Positions 16,321 to 24,364 of a DNA stretch of 64,000 nucleotides are shown in pieces (the first letter of the stretch is position 1; each line of letters opens with the position of its first letter). The translations under genes and the position numbers were made by a program. The DNA is from Thauera sp. 28 (GTDB taxonomy: Bacteria > Pseudomonadota > Gammaproteobacteria > Burkholderiales > Rhodocyclaceae). The DNA lies in the NCBI RefSeq assembly GCF_000310145.2, contig NZ_AMXA01000002.1, positions 62,001 to 126,000 on the forward strand. The letters run 5' to 3'. The notes under the pieces are model-generated. The model saw only the letters and a program-made list of their open reading frames with translations, was not told the DNA's origin and searched no databases.

Positions 16321-17175
16321 ATGAACGCGTCGTATTCGACCCTGATCGGGGCGCTCGACCTGGCTCAACGCCTGCACGACCCTGACTGGGTGGTGTTCGA
16401 CTGCCGCTTCGACCTTGCCAACCCGGCATTCGGCCACCAGGCCTACCTCGATGGTCATGTGCCGGGAGCCTTCTTCCTCGACCTCGACGACGACCTGTCG
16501 AGCGCGAAGACCGGACGCAACGGCCGCCACCCCCTGCCAGATCCGGCCCGGCTGGCCGCCAGGCTGGCCGCATGCGGCGTCTCGAACCACAGCCAGGTGG
16601 TGGCCTACGATGACGCAGGCGGCATGTTCGCCGCCCGCCTGTGGTGGCTGCTGCGCTGGCTGGGCCACCACCGCGTGGCTGTTCTCGACGGCGGCCTTCA
16701 ATCCTGGCTGAGCCTCGGCCAGCCCCTGGACAGCACCCTGCCCGAAGCGCAACAGCGTACCTATACCCTGTCGCTGCGTTCGGAGCGCGTGGACGCCGAC
16801 TACGTCCTCGAACACCTTGGCAGCGCAGATATGGTGCTGATCGACGCGCGCAGCCCAGACCGTTTCCGCGGCGAGAACGAGGCGCTCGATCCGGTGGGAG
16901 GCCATATCCCGGGCGCGATCAATCGCTTCTTTCGCGACAACCTCGACAGCAAGGGCTGCTTCAAGCAGCCGTCCGTGCTACGCGAAGAGTTCGGCGCGCT
17001 GCTCGGCGCCCACGGACCGCGACAGGTAGTCCACCAATGCGGGTCTGGGGTGACGGCCTGCGTCAATGCTCTCGCAATGGAGGCGGCAGGCCTGCCCGGC
17101 TCGCGCCTGTATGCCGGATCGTGGAGCGAGTGGTGTGCGGACCCCAGCCGACCGGTAGCGCGCGGCAGCGCTTGA
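16321..17175 (+). CDS. sseA: 3-Mercaptopyruvate / thiosulfate sulfurtransferase
   Basis: A tandem rhodanese of 284 residues. The N-terminal domain (about 1-140) is inactive and structural (DGHVPGAFFLDLDDDLS). The C-terminal domain carries active-site Cys240 in the loop CGSGVTAC, the loop type of 3-mercaptopyruvate sulfurtransferases rather than the CRxGxR type of classic thiosulfate enzymes. It transfers sulfur from mercaptopyruvate to thiol acceptors or cyanide. It starts at ATG 16321, directly after the SpoIIAA-like gene, and is convergent with murI. Confidence 0.93.
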   Translation: MNASYSTLIGALDLAQRLHDPDWVVFDCRFDLANPAFGHQAYLDGHVPGAFFLDLDDDLSSAKTGRNGRHPLPDPARLAARLAACGVSNHSQVVAYDDAGGMFAARLWWLLRWLGHHRVAVLDGGLQSWLSLGQPLDSTLPEAQQRTYTLSLRSERVDADYVLEHLGSADMVLIDARSPDRFRGENEALDPVGGHIPGAINRFFRDNLDSKGCFKQPSVLREEFGALLGAHGPRQVVHQCGSGVTACVNALAMEAAGLPGSRLYAGSWSEWCADPSRPVARGSA

Positions 17176-17217
17176 TGCCGACGCCATGCCTGCGCAGGCG
17201 GGCGAACATCGCATGTT

Positions 17218-18030
17218 TCACCAGTCGACCTTCTCCACCGCGCCGAGCGAGCGCCCGAGAAAACGCTCGCCAATGGTCTGGAAGCGCAGCGGCACGTCGC
17301 TGACGACAAACCGATACCCCGCGCGCGCGCCGGCACTGCGCATCAGGCCTGCCTGCTGCAGGCGCTCGGCCGCGAGTTCGGCGGTGGTCACCGCCGAATC
17401 GATGAGGCGCACCGACGGGCCCGCGACATCTCGCAACAGCGGCTTGAGCAAGGGGTAGTGGGTGCAGCCAAGGACCAGGCTGTCGACCTCTTCCGCCAGC
17501 ACAGGCCGCAGGTACTCCTGCGCCGTCAGCCGCGTCACCTCGTGGTCCAGCCAGCCCTCCTCGACCAGGGGCACGAACAACGGGCAGGCCTGCGAATACA
17601 CGCGCACCGTACTGTCGAGCTCGTGCATGCGCCGAGCGTAGGCATTGCTGTTGATCGTCGTCGGCGTGCCGATGACGCCGATGCGGCGCCCCGTCGAGCT
17701 CGCCACCGCCGCACGCGCGCCGGCCTCGATCACGTCGAGCACCGGGACACTGCCGGCGAGGCGATGCACCACCTCGGCCGCCACCGCCGCCATCGTGTTG
17801 CAGGCGATGATCAGCATCTTGACCTCGCGCTGGAGCAGGAACTCGGTGATCTGTGCCGTGAAGTGCTCGATGGTGGCAACCGACTTCACGCCGTAGGGGA
17901 CGCGCGCCGTGTCGCCGAAGTACACGATGCTCTCCAGCGGCAGGCGCTCCATCAGGGCGCGCACCACGGTCAAGCCACCGACCCCGGAGTCGAACACGCC
18001 GATCGGACGCGCGGCCTCAGGCTTGCTCAA
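17218..18030 (-). CDS. murI: Glutamate racemase, TTG start
   Basis: Converts L- to D-glutamate for peptidoglycan. Both catalytic cysteines are present: Cys77 in IIACNTMAA and Cys189 in LGCTHYPLL, along with the N-terminal IGVFDSGVGGLTV motif. I chose TTG at 18030 (read as MSKPEAARPIGVFDSG, 270 aa) because a TGGAGC Shine-Dalgarno lies six bases upstream and no ATG or GTG fits the family N-terminus. The frame continues upstream without protein character. It lies downstream of tyrS by 40 bp and convergent with sseA. Confidence 0.95.
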   Translation of the reverse strand: MSKPEAARPIGVFDSGVGGLTVVRALMERLPLESIVYFGDTARVPYGVKSVATIEHFTAQITEFLLQREVKMLIIACNTMAAVAAEVVHRLAGSVPVLDVIEAGARAAVASSTGRRIGVIGTPTTINSNAYARRMHELDSTVRVYSQACPLFVPLVEEGWLDHEVTRLTAQEYLRPVLAEEVDSLVLGCTHYPLLKPLLRDVAGPSVRLIDSAVTTAELAAERLQQAGLMRSAGARAGYRFVVSDVPLRFQTIGERFLGRSLGAVEKVDW

Positions 18031-18070
18031 AAGTGTGCTCCAGCTGCGGCCACGGCGCGGTAAGCGCGGC

Positions 18071-19270
18071 TCACGACAACACGACCGACGCGAACTTGCG
18101 CTTGCCGACCTGCAGCACCACCGTTTCTCCGGCACGCAAGACCAGCGCCTTGTCCTCGGCACGCTCACCGTTGATGCGCACCCCGCCCTGGCCGATCATG
18201 CGCATCGCTTCGGACGTGGTGGCGGTCAGCCCCGCCTGCTTGAGCACCTGGAACAGCGGCATGCCGTCGGCGCCGGCGCTGACATTGACCTGCGGGATGT
18301 CGTCGGGGATCGCGTTGCGCTGGAAGCGCGCCTCGAAGTCGGCCAGCGCCTCGTCAGCCGCGCACTGGCCATGGAAACGAGCGACGAACTCCATCGCCAG
18401 CATCACCTTGACGTCACGCGGATTGCGCCCGCCGTCCACGTCGGCGCGCAGTTGCGCGATCTCGGCAGTGGAGCGGAAGGACAGCAGATCGTAATACCGC
18501 CACATCAGCGTGTCGGAAACCGACATGGTCTTGCCGAAGATCTCCTTCGCCGGCTCGGCAATGCCAATGTAGTTGCCGAGCGACTTCGACATCTTGTTGA
18601 CGCCGTCCAGGCCCTCGAGCAGCGGCACCATCACCACGCACTGCGGCTCCTGGCCGTAGTGCTTCTGCAGTTCGCGCCCCATCAGCAGGTTGAAGCGCTG
18701 GTCGGTTCCGCCCAACTCCACGTCTGCCTTCATCGCCACCGAGTCGTAGCCCTGGCACAGCGGATAGAGGAACTCGTGGATCGCGATCGGCTGGTTGTTG
18801 CCATAGCGGCGCGCGAAGTCGTCGCGCTCGAGCATGCGCGCCACGGTCTGCTGCGAGGCCAGGCGGATCATGCCTGCAGCGCCGAGATCGTTCATCCACG
18901 CCGAATTGAAGCAGATCTCGGTGCGCTCGGGATCGAGGATCTTGAACACCTGGTCCTGATAGGTCCTGGCGTTCTCCATGATCTGCTCACGGGACAGCGG
19001 CGGACGCGTGGTGTTCTTGCCGCTGGGGTCGCCGATCATGCCGGTGAAGTCGCCGATCAGGAACTGGACCTGGTGGCCGAGCTCCTGGAAATGGCGCAGC
19101 TTGTTGATCAGGACCGTGTGACCAAGATGCAGGTCGGGGGCGGTCGGGTCGAAGCCAGCCTTGACCCTCAGCGGGCGGCCGCTCTTGAGCTTCTCGACCA
19201 GCTCGGCCTCGATCAGCAGTGCATCGGTACCGCGCTTGATCAGCTCGATCGCCGCCTGGACATCAGTCAT
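18071..19270 (-). CDS. tyrS: Tyrosyl-tRNA synthetase
   Basis: Charges tRNA-Tyr. A class I synthetase of 399 residues. The HIGH motif appears as HLGH at 48-51 and KMSKS at about 226-230 ([11 protein letters not shown]). The C-terminal S4-like RNA-binding domain is [30 protein letters not shown]. Sequence ([13 protein letters not shown]) and length are of the TyrZ-like, shorter-insert type found in many betaproteobacteria. Its start has a GGAG site before the ATG. It is divergent from the M23 peptidase gene and followed by murI. Confidence 0.97.
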   Translation of the reverse strand: MTDVQAAIELIKRGTDALLIEAELVEKLKSGRPLRVKAGFDPTAPDLHLGHTVLINKLRHFQELGHQVQFLIGDFTGMIGDPSGKNTTRPPLSREQIMENARTYQDQVFKILDPERTEICFNSAWMNDLGAAGMIRLASQQTVARMLERDDFARRYGNNQPIAIHEFLYPLCQGYDSVAMKADVELGGTDQRFNLLMGRELQKHYGQEPQCVVMVPLLEGLDGVNKMSKSLGNYIGIAEPAKEIFGKTMSVSDTLMWRYYDLLSFRSTAEIAQLRADVDGGRNPRDVKVMLAMEFVARFHGQCAADEALADFEARFQRNAIPDDIPQVNVSAGADGMPLFQVLKQAGLTATTSEAMRMIGQGGVRINGERAEDKALVLRAGETVVLQVGKRKFASVVLS

Positions 19271-19360
19271 TCAATTTCTCCAAAAATACCTTCCCGAACA
19301 AGGGTATTAGTTTGCTAAACTTCGGCAAATTTTTTTCGCCCATTCCAGCGGACAGCGCTC

Positions 19361-20683
19361 ATGAAGGCCAGAAAGACCCGAATTCTAGCCGATCTACCGG
19401 CCCAGCTCCTTCTTCGCCCCCGCAGCTGGCTCCTTGCCGGCATCACCGGGGCATCGCTGCTCGGCGTTGTGGCCGCGACCGCAGTTGCACCGGGCAGCGA
19501 CACGGCCGACATCCAGTTCGCGCGCGTAGTCGAAAGCCTGCCCGCGCCGGTTGCGGTGATCGAAGCGGAGAACGACCTCCCCTTCGTGTACAGCGAGCGC
19601 ATCCAGGCCGGAGACACCCTGCAGTCCATTTTCAGCCGCCTGCATATCGACGACGCCGAGGCACTCGCACACCTGTCGGCCTCGGCAGAGGGCAAGCAGG
19701 CCGTGCGCCAGTTGCGCGCCGGGCGCTCGGTCACCGCCATCGTCTCCCCCGATGGCCGCATCGCATCATTCAGCGTGCCGATGGGCAACAGCGGCACGCA
19801 GCTGGTGCTCGAGCGCAACGATCAGGGGCTTGCCTTGCGTGAGTCCAGCGGGGAAACCCAGGTCACGATGACGGAGATGCGTTCAGGCACGATCACGCAC
19901 TCCCTGTTCGGCGCCACCGACGCGGTCGGCCTACCCGACAACGTCGCCACCCAACTGGCGACGATCTTCGGCACCTGGATCGACTTCCATACCGACCTGC
20001 GCAAGGGCGATCGCTTCAACGTCATTTACGAAGCGATCTACGAAGAAGGCAACCCTGTTCGCGCTGGCCGCATCGTCGCCGCCGAATTCATCAACAAGGG
20101 CGAGCGCCACGCCGTCGTCCTCCACCGCAGCCCGAGCGGCAAGGAGCAATACTACAGCGACGACGGCCGCAGCCTCCAGCAGGGTTTCCTGCGCTCACCG
20201 CTGGAATTCTCGCGCGTGAGCTCGAGCTTCGGCCGCCGCCTGCATCCGATCCACCGCAGCTGGCGAAACCACAACGGCACCGACTTTGCCGCACCGACCG
20301 GCACTCCGATCAAAGCCACCTCGGACGGCACCGTCGAGTTCGTCGGCAGCCAGCGCGGCTTTGGCAACCTCATCGTGCTCAAGCACCGCAATGGCATCAC
20401 CACCCACTACGCCCATCTCAATGGTTTCGCCAAGGGCCTGAGCAAAGGCCAGCCAATCAGCCAGGGCGACCTGATTGGCTATGTCGGCTGCACTGGGTGG
20501 TGCACCGGCCCCCACCTTCACTACGAGGTGCACATCAACAAGGTGCCGCAAGATCCGATGACCGTGGCGCTGCCGATGGCAGACACGCTGAATGCGCGCG
20601 AACTCGCCGCCTTCAAGCGCGACACCGCGCCGCTGCGCAATCGCTTCGCCCTGCTCAACTACGAGCTTGCCAGCGCTGAATGA
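19361..20683 (+). CDS. M23-family peptidoglycan DD-endopeptidase (MepM-like)
   Basis: A 440-residue inner-membrane-anchored or exported protein: a basic N-terminus and one membrane segment (about 24-45, SWLLAGITGASLLGVVAATAV). Next comes a region with LysM/OapA-like character (ERIQAGDTLQSIFSRLHI), then a C-terminal M23 metallopeptidase domain. Zinc ligands are in HNGTDFAAP (about 303) and HLHYEVH (about 385). It is likely to cleave peptide crosslinks in peptidoglycan during growth, like MepM. Here it is divergent from tyrS and followed by two terminator hairpins. The tyrS/M23-peptidase pairing is common in betaproteobacteria. Confidence 0.93.
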   Translation: MKARKTRILADLPAQLLLRPRSWLLAGITGASLLGVVAATAVAPGSDTADIQFARVVESLPAPVAVIEAENDLPFVYSERIQAGDTLQSIFSRLHIDDAEALAHLSASAEGKQAVRQLRAGRSVTAIVSPDGRIASFSVPMGNSGTQLVLERNDQGLALRESSGETQVTMTEMRSGTITHSLFGATDAVGLPDNVATQLATIFGTWIDFHTDLRKGDRFNVIYEAIYEEGNPVRAGRIVAAEFINKGERHAVVLHRSPSGKEQYYSDDGRSLQQGFLRSPLEFSRVSSSFGRRLHPIHRSWRNHNGTDFAAPTGTPIKATSDGTVEFVGSQRGFGNLIVLKHRNGITTHYAHLNGFAKGLSKGQPISQGDLIGYVGCTGWCTGPHLHYEVHINKVPQDPMTVALPMADTLNARELAAFKRDTAPLRNRFALLNYELASAE

Positions 20684-20692
20684 ATGCTGATC

Positions 20693-20745
20693 GCAGCCCG
20701 CGCGCGGGCTGCAAAATAAAACGGGGCGCCGCGGCGCCCCGTTTT
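20693..20745. terminator. Twin hairpin bidirectional terminator between the M23 peptidase gene and erpA
   Basis: The first hairpin is the 20-nt palindrome at 20693-20712 (GCAGCCCG, CGCG, CGGGCTGC). The second has 13-bp arms, AAAACGGGGCGCC (20718-20730) and GGCGCCCCGTTTT (20733-20745), with A- and T-tracts on both sides. It suits the two convergent genes. Confidence 0.9.
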
Positions 20746-20765
20746 TATTCTGCAGTGCCTACGTC

Positions 20766-21116
20766 TCACGCCGAGAAAGACGAACCACAGCCGCAGGTGC
20801 TGGTCGCATTCGGGTTGCGGATGACGAACTGCGAACCTTCAAGACCTTCGGTGTAGTCGATCTCTGCGCCGATGAGATACTGATAGCTCATGGCGTCGAT
20901 CAACAGCATCACGCCGTTCTTCTCATAGGTCGTATCGTCCTCATTCACTTCCTCGTCGAAAGTGAAGCCGTACTGAAAGCCCGAGCAGCCACCGCCCGAG
21001 ACGAAGACGCGCAGCTTGAGCTGCGGATTGCCCTCTTCCTCGATCAGCTCGCGGACCTTGTTCGCTGCGCTATCGGTGAAGACCAGGATATCGGGGGTTT
21101 CAACTTCTGCGCTCAT
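20766..21116 (-). CDS. erpA: A-type iron-sulfur cluster carrier ErpA
   Basis: A 116-residue A-type carrier that delivers Fe-S clusters to apo-proteins such as the isoprenoid enzymes IspG/IspH and respiratory proteins. The three conserved cysteines are present: Cys44 in [12 protein letters not shown], and Cys108 and Cys110 in STCGCGSSF. The acidic N-terminus and [13 protein letters not shown] core match ErpA rather than IscA. A strong GAGGAG site precedes the ATG. It is separated from argC by 93 bp. Confidence 0.96.
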   Translation of the reverse strand: MSAEVETPDILVFTDSAANKVRELIEEEGNPQLKLRVFVSGGGCSGFQYGFTFDEEVNEDDTTYEKNGVMLLIDAMSYQYLIGAEIDYTEGLEGSQFVIRNPNATSTCGCGSSFSA

Positions 21117-21202
21117 GTTTTCTCCTCTGTTGGGGGGTGTGCCGCGAATGATGCGCTCTTCGCGACCCTACCGTGCAAATCGGATCGTCGTCCGAATACC
21201 AA

Positions 21203-21227
21203 GTTCCCGTCAAGGGCTGACGGGAAC
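21203..21227 (-). terminator. Hairpin overlapping the argC stop codon
   Basis: Ten-bp perfect arms, GTTCCCGTCA (21203-21212) and TGACGGGAAC (21218-21227), with a 5-nt loop. The arms include the last argC codons and the stop. Only a weak T-tract follows on the minus strand. Confidence 0.6.
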
Positions 21228-22247
21228 GATGTCCAGGCCGGCGTCCTCGTCGAAGCCGAACATGATGTTGAGGTTCTGCACCGCCTGCCCGGCCGCACCC
21301 TTGACCAGGTTATCGATGACCGACAGCACCACCACGGTGTCACCACCCTGCGGCCGATGGACGGCAATCCGGCACAGGTTCGACGCACGCACGGAGCGGG
21401 TTTCAGGATGGCTGCCCGCCGGCATCACGTCGACGAAAGCCTCGCCCGCATAGCGCCGCTCGTACAGCCCTTGCAGGTCAGATGCATCGACACCCGGCTT
21501 GAGCCGCCCGTACAAGGTGGCATGGATGCCACGGATCATCGGCGTCAGATGCGGCACGAAGGTCAGGCCGACCTGCTGCCCAGCCGCGAGCGAGAGGCCC
21601 TGACGGATCTCGGGCAGATGGCGATGACCCGGCACGCCGTAGGCCTTGAATGAATCCGCTGCCTCAGGCAGCAGGGTATGCACCTCGGCCTTGCGCCCCG
21701 CGCCCGACACGCCCGACTTGGCATCGGCGATCAAGTGACCGATATCGATGAGCCCCGTCTCGACCAGCGGCAGAAAACCCAGCTGGACAGCAGTCGGGTA
21801 GCACCCCGGGTTGGCCAGCACGCGCGCACTGCGAATCTGCTCACGATTGACCTCCGGCAGTCCATACACGGCCTCGGCGACGAGTTCGGGCGAGGCGTGA
21901 TCCATCCCGTACCACTTCTGCCACTCGGCAACATCGCGGATACGAAAATCCGCCGCCAGATCGATCACACGCACACCCGCGGCGACGAGCTCCGCAGCCT
22001 GCTTCATTGCAATGCCGTTCGGCGTGGCAAAGAAGACCGCGTCGCACTTCTCGAGGCCCGCATCCTGCGGCGTGACGAACTTGAGACTCACCCGACGACG
22101 CAGACTGGGGAACATGTCCGACACGGCCATGCCGGCCTCGCCACGCGAGGTGATCGCCGTGAGCTCCACCCCTGGATGCCGCGCCAGCAGACGCAGCAGC
22201 TCGACGCCGGTATATCCGGTACCGCCAACGACTCCAACCTTGATCAT
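21210..22247 (-). CDS. argC: N-acetyl-gamma-glutamyl-phosphate reductase
   Basis: NADPH-dependent reduction of N-acetyl-glutamyl phosphate to the semialdehyde, third step of arginine synthesis. It has 345 residues. The NADP-binding start is [21 protein letters not shown], the catalytic Cys149 is in LANPGCYPT, and the GHRHLPEI histidine motif is present. It starts at ATG 22247 with a GAGGAGC site; an ATG 15 bases upstream is less well placed. GATAAT at 22282-22287 is a likely -10 element. The other arg genes are not here, so it stands alone downstream of rpsI. Confidence 0.96.
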   Translation of the reverse strand: MIKVGVVGGTGYTGVELLRLLARHPGVELTAITSRGEAGMAVSDMFPSLRRRVSLKFVTPQDAGLEKCDAVFFATPNGIAMKQAAELVAAGVRVIDLAADFRIRDVAEWQKWYGMDHASPELVAEAVYGLPEVNREQIRSARVLANPGCYPTAVQLGFLPLVETGLIDIGHLIADAKSGVSGAGRKAEVHTLLPEAADSFKAYGVPGHRHLPEIRQGLSLAAGQQVGLTFVPHLTPMIRGIHATLYGRLKPGVDASDLQGLYERRYAGEAFVDVMPAGSHPETRSVRASNLCRIAVHRPQGGDTVVVLSVIDNLVKGAAGQAVQNLNIMFGFDEDAGLDIVPVSP

Positions 22248-22393
22248 GCTTGCTCCTCGCAACGAAAGACCTCAGGGCCGGATTATCGCACTGCCGGCTG
22301 CGGTGCGCGCATGCCTGACGACGTCACAACGTCCGGCAAAGCTCTTCCCGAAGCCCCTGCACCGGGCAGGGTCAAGCGTGCCGCAGAAAGCAC

Positions 22394-22416
22394 AAAAGCC
22401 GCCCCATGGGGCGGCT
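22394..22416 (-). terminator. Intrinsic terminator of rplM-rpsI
   Basis: The palindrome AGCCGCCCCATGGGGCGGCT (22397-22416) followed on the minus strand by a UUUU tract (22397-22394). Confidence 0.85.
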
Positions 22417-22443
22417 CCTGCAGACACGGCAACAAAAAGACGA

Positions 22444-22836
22444 TCAGCGCTTCGAGAACTGCTTCGCGCGGCGCGCCTTGCGCAGACCGACCTTCTTACG
22501 TTCGACTTCACGAGCATCGCGAGTTACGAAGCCTGCTGCACGCAGATCACCCTTGAGCTCGGCGTTGTAGTCAACCAAGGCACGGGTGATGCCGTGGCGC
22601 ACAGCACCAGCCTGACCCGACTCGCCACCGCCGGTGACATTCACCATGATGTCGAAACGGCCTTCGTTGCCGGTGAGGATCAGCGGCTGGCGCACGATCA
22701 TGCGACCGGTTTCACGCGAGAAAAACTCGTCGACCGGCTTACCATTCACGACGATGTTGCCGGTACCCGGCTTGATGAACACACGAGCGACCGCGGTCTT
22801 GCGGCGGCCGGTACCGTAGTTGTAAGTCACAGCCAT
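22444..22836 (-). CDS. rpsI: 30S ribosomal protein S9
   Basis: 130 residues, beginning [20 protein letters not shown] and ending [18 protein letters not shown], the universal S9 C-terminal tail that reaches the P-site. The [20 protein letters not shown]-type core ([19 protein letters not shown]) is present. ATG at 22836 lies 11 bp after the rplM stop, the usual rplM-rpsI operon. Confidence 0.98.
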   Translation of the reverse strand: MAVTYNYGTGRRKTAVARVFIKPGTGNIVVNGKPVDEFFSRETGRMIVRQPLILTGNEGRFDIMVNVTGGGESGQAGAVRHGITRALVDYNAELKGDLRAAGFVTRDAREVERKKVGLRKARRAKQFSKR

Positions 22837-22847
22837 TGTCGGCTCCT

Positions 22848-23276
22848 TCAGATCTCGAGAACTTGCGGCTGCTGAGCGGTATGCGGATGCGACGGCCCCG
22901 CATAGCACTTCAGCTTCTTCAGCATGGCGTAGCCCAGCGGGCCCTTCGGCAGCATGCCCTTCACCGCCTTTTCGAGCACACGCTCGGGGAAGCGCTGCTG
23001 GAGCTTGGTGAAGTTGGTTTCGTAGATACCGCCCGGGTAACCCGAGTGACGGTAGTACTTCTTGTCCTGCGCTTTGTTACCGGTCACGCGCAGCTTGTCG
23101 ACGTTGACAACGACGATGAAGTCGCCGGTATCGACGTGCGGGGTGTAGATAGCCTTGTGCTTGCCACGGAGGCGACGGGCGACTTCGGCGGCGAGACGGC
23201 CAAGCACCTTATCCGTGCCGTCGACAACGAACCAGTCGCGCTTGACCTCGTGCGGCTTGGCGGAAAACGTCTTCAT
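22848..23276 (-). CDS. rplM: 50S ribosomal protein L13
   Basis: 142 residues with the L13 signatures [21 protein letters not shown] and [23 protein letters not shown]. It is the first gene of the rplM-rpsI operon. A promoter with a perfect TTGACA lies upstream (23334-23363), and a GAGG site precedes the ATG. A small-RNA terminator at 23398-23428 sits only about 35 bp upstream of the promoter. Confidence 0.98.
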   Translation of the reverse strand: MKTFSAKPHEVKRDWFVVDGTDKVLGRLAAEVARRLRGKHKAIYTPHVDTGDFIVVVNVDKLRVTGNKAQDKKYYRHSGYPGGIYETNFTKLQQRFPERVLEKAVKGMLPKGPLGYAMLKKLKCYAGPSHPHTAQQPQVLEI

Positions 23277-23333
23277 GTGAATCCTCGATCTTTGTCGGGC
23301 CCTTGGATTTGGCCGTCAAACGGAAAGCTCGCA

Positions 23334-23363
23334 ATCCTAATGCGAACATGGCCCGCGTGTCAA
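23334..23363 (-). promoter_or_regulatory. Probable promoter of rplM-rpsI
   Basis: Minus strand TTGACA (23363-23358, perfect) and TAGGAT (23339-23334) separated by 18 bp. The -35 is half of an inverted repeat GTCAATCT/AGATTGAC (23359-23366 and 23375-23382). Confidence 0.6.
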
Positions 23364-23397
23364 TCTCAACTTACAGATTGACGCGAGCACAACAAGC

Positions 23398-23428
23398 AAA
23401 AAAAAACGCAGTCCGCTAGGACTGCGTT
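23398..23428 (-). terminator. Intrinsic terminator of the candidate small RNA
   Basis: The arms AACGCAGTCC (23405-23414) and GGACTGCGTT (23419-23428) are perfectly complementary around GCTA. On the minus strand the stem runs into nine consecutive T (23406-23398). No minus-strand protein gene ends here, which is the main reason to suspect a non-coding transcript. Confidence 0.85.
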
Positions 23429-23510
23429 AAATCCACACCAAAGGAGGAGGGTGGAGGAGACACCATTTGGATCGGCGCGTCGTCTTCGATGCCGCGTCAG
23501 CGATCCGACT
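23398..23510 (-). ncRNA. Candidate small RNA with anti-Shine-Dalgarno motifs
   Basis: The predicted transcript of about 113 nt reads leftward from about 23510. Its parts are: (1) a 5' hairpin closed by GGAUCG (23506-23501) and CGAUCC (23474-23469), with a CGCG pairing inside; (2) a C-rich stretch at 23460-23441, UCUCCUCCACCCUCCUCCUU, holding two CUCCUCC motifs complementary to GGAGG ribosome-binding sites and flanked by CCAAA and UUUGG that can clasp it in a loop; (3) a 10-bp terminator hairpin with U9. A promoter with 17-bp spacing sits in the right place. There is no open reading frame of note. Anti-Shine-Dalgarno sRNAs with this design are known in alphaproteobacteria and reported in Burkholderiales; membership of those families is inference. 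Confidence 0.7.
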
Positions 23511-23517
23511 GAGGCGA

Positions 23518-23546
23518 ATTATGGCGAGACGAACCCCCTCGCGCAA
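23518..23546 (-). promoter_or_regulatory. Probable promoter of the candidate small RNA
   Basis: Minus strand TTGCGC (23546-23541) and CATAAT (23523-23518, five of six) are separated by exactly 17 bp. Upstream, 23550-23640 is a striking AT-rich patch that could act as an UP element. It contains TTGTGCATTGCA at 23554-23565. Confidence 0.6.
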
Positions 23547-23687
23547 GCAGTTTTTGTGCATTGCATTACAATTGTTTTGATTGTTCAATAGAGTATCCTT
23601 ATCGAAAAGCAGTATATTGTTTTATATCAAATTTTCACCCCATCCCGGCCTAGTCAAAGCGCTCGAACCTCTAGCCCATGATTCCAG

Positions 23688-23723
23688 TGCGGTCTATTTT
23701 TGTGCACCGCATGAATACGGTGC
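23688..23723. repeat. Two interlocking inverted repeats upstream of the OsmC-family gene
   Basis: TGCGGT (23688-23693) pairs with ACCGCA (23706-23711), and GCACCG (23704-23709) pairs with CGGTGC (23718-23723). The right arm of the first repeat overlaps the left arm of the second. They may be alternative operator sites or a switchable RNA fold. From 23566 to 23904 I see no gene; the open frames there look random. Confidence 0.4.
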
Positions 23724-23904
23724 CGTACTGGCCACTGGCACGCCCCTGCTCTCCCCGCACCACTCATATCCAAATCACTGACGGAACAGGGAACCCCGCT
23801 GAGGAGCAAGCTCACCGCGCAAGCCTGCGGCACTGCGATAAAATCGCGGCCCAACTACCGCCAGACAGGACACATCGGGCGCACAGCCCCAGGAGCAAAA
23901 TCGA

Positions 23905-24324
23905 ATGGAATGCACGATCAAATGGCTTGACGGGATGAGCTTCGTCGCCGAGACCGGAACGGGGCACATGGTGACGATGGACGGCGCCCCTGAGGCGGGA
24001 GGCCGCAATCTCGCTCCTCGACCGATGGAGCTCATGCTCGCGGGCGCAGGCGGCTGCACGGCCTTCGATGTCGTGCTGATCCTCAAGCGTGGGCGGCACG
24101 ACGTGCGCGGCTGCACCGTGCGCCTCGAGGCCGAACGCGCAGACACCGACCCCAAGGTATTCACCCGCATCCGCTTCATCTATACCGTGAGCGGGCGCAA
24201 GCTCAAGCGCGAAAGCGTCGAACGCGCAATCCACCTTTCCGCAGAGAAGTACTGCTCAGCCTCGATCATGCTCGGCAAGACTGCCGAGATCAGTCACGAA
24301 CTGGAACTCGTCGAGGCCGACTGA
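23905..24324 (+). CDS. OsmC-family protein (YhfA-like)
   Basis: A 139-residue protein with the OsmC fold. It starts MECTIKWLDGMSFVAETGTGH and contains APRPMELMLAGAGGCTAFDVVLILKR, with the conserved cysteine in GGCTAFDV. A second cysteine occurs in HLSAEKYCSASIML. Two conserved cysteines are what reduce peroxides in Ohr/OsmC enzymes; this sequence is closest to the YhfA subgroup, whose role is uncertain. An AGGAGC site precedes the ATG. It is convergent with coq7. Confidence 0.9.
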   Translation: MECTIKWLDGMSFVAETGTGHMVTMDGAPEAGGRNLAPRPMELMLAGAGGCTAFDVVLILKRGRHDVRGCTVRLEAERADTDPKVFTRIRFIYTVSGRKLKRESVERAIHLSAEKYCSASIMLGKTAEISHELELVEAD

Positions 24325-24364
24325 CCGCCATGGAGTGGACGCTCACCACGCGTCCACAGTGGAC

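Noticed and set aside
23699-23727. GCAC...GTGC pair looking like an NtrC site
   Set aside because: NtrC sites have about seven bases between GCAC and GTGC; here the gap is 12.
23731-23760. Sigma54-like TGGCACG...TGC sequence upstream of the OsmC-family gene
   Set aside because: The gap between GG and GC is 9 bp where RpoN promoters need 10, and the bases before GC do not match TTGC.
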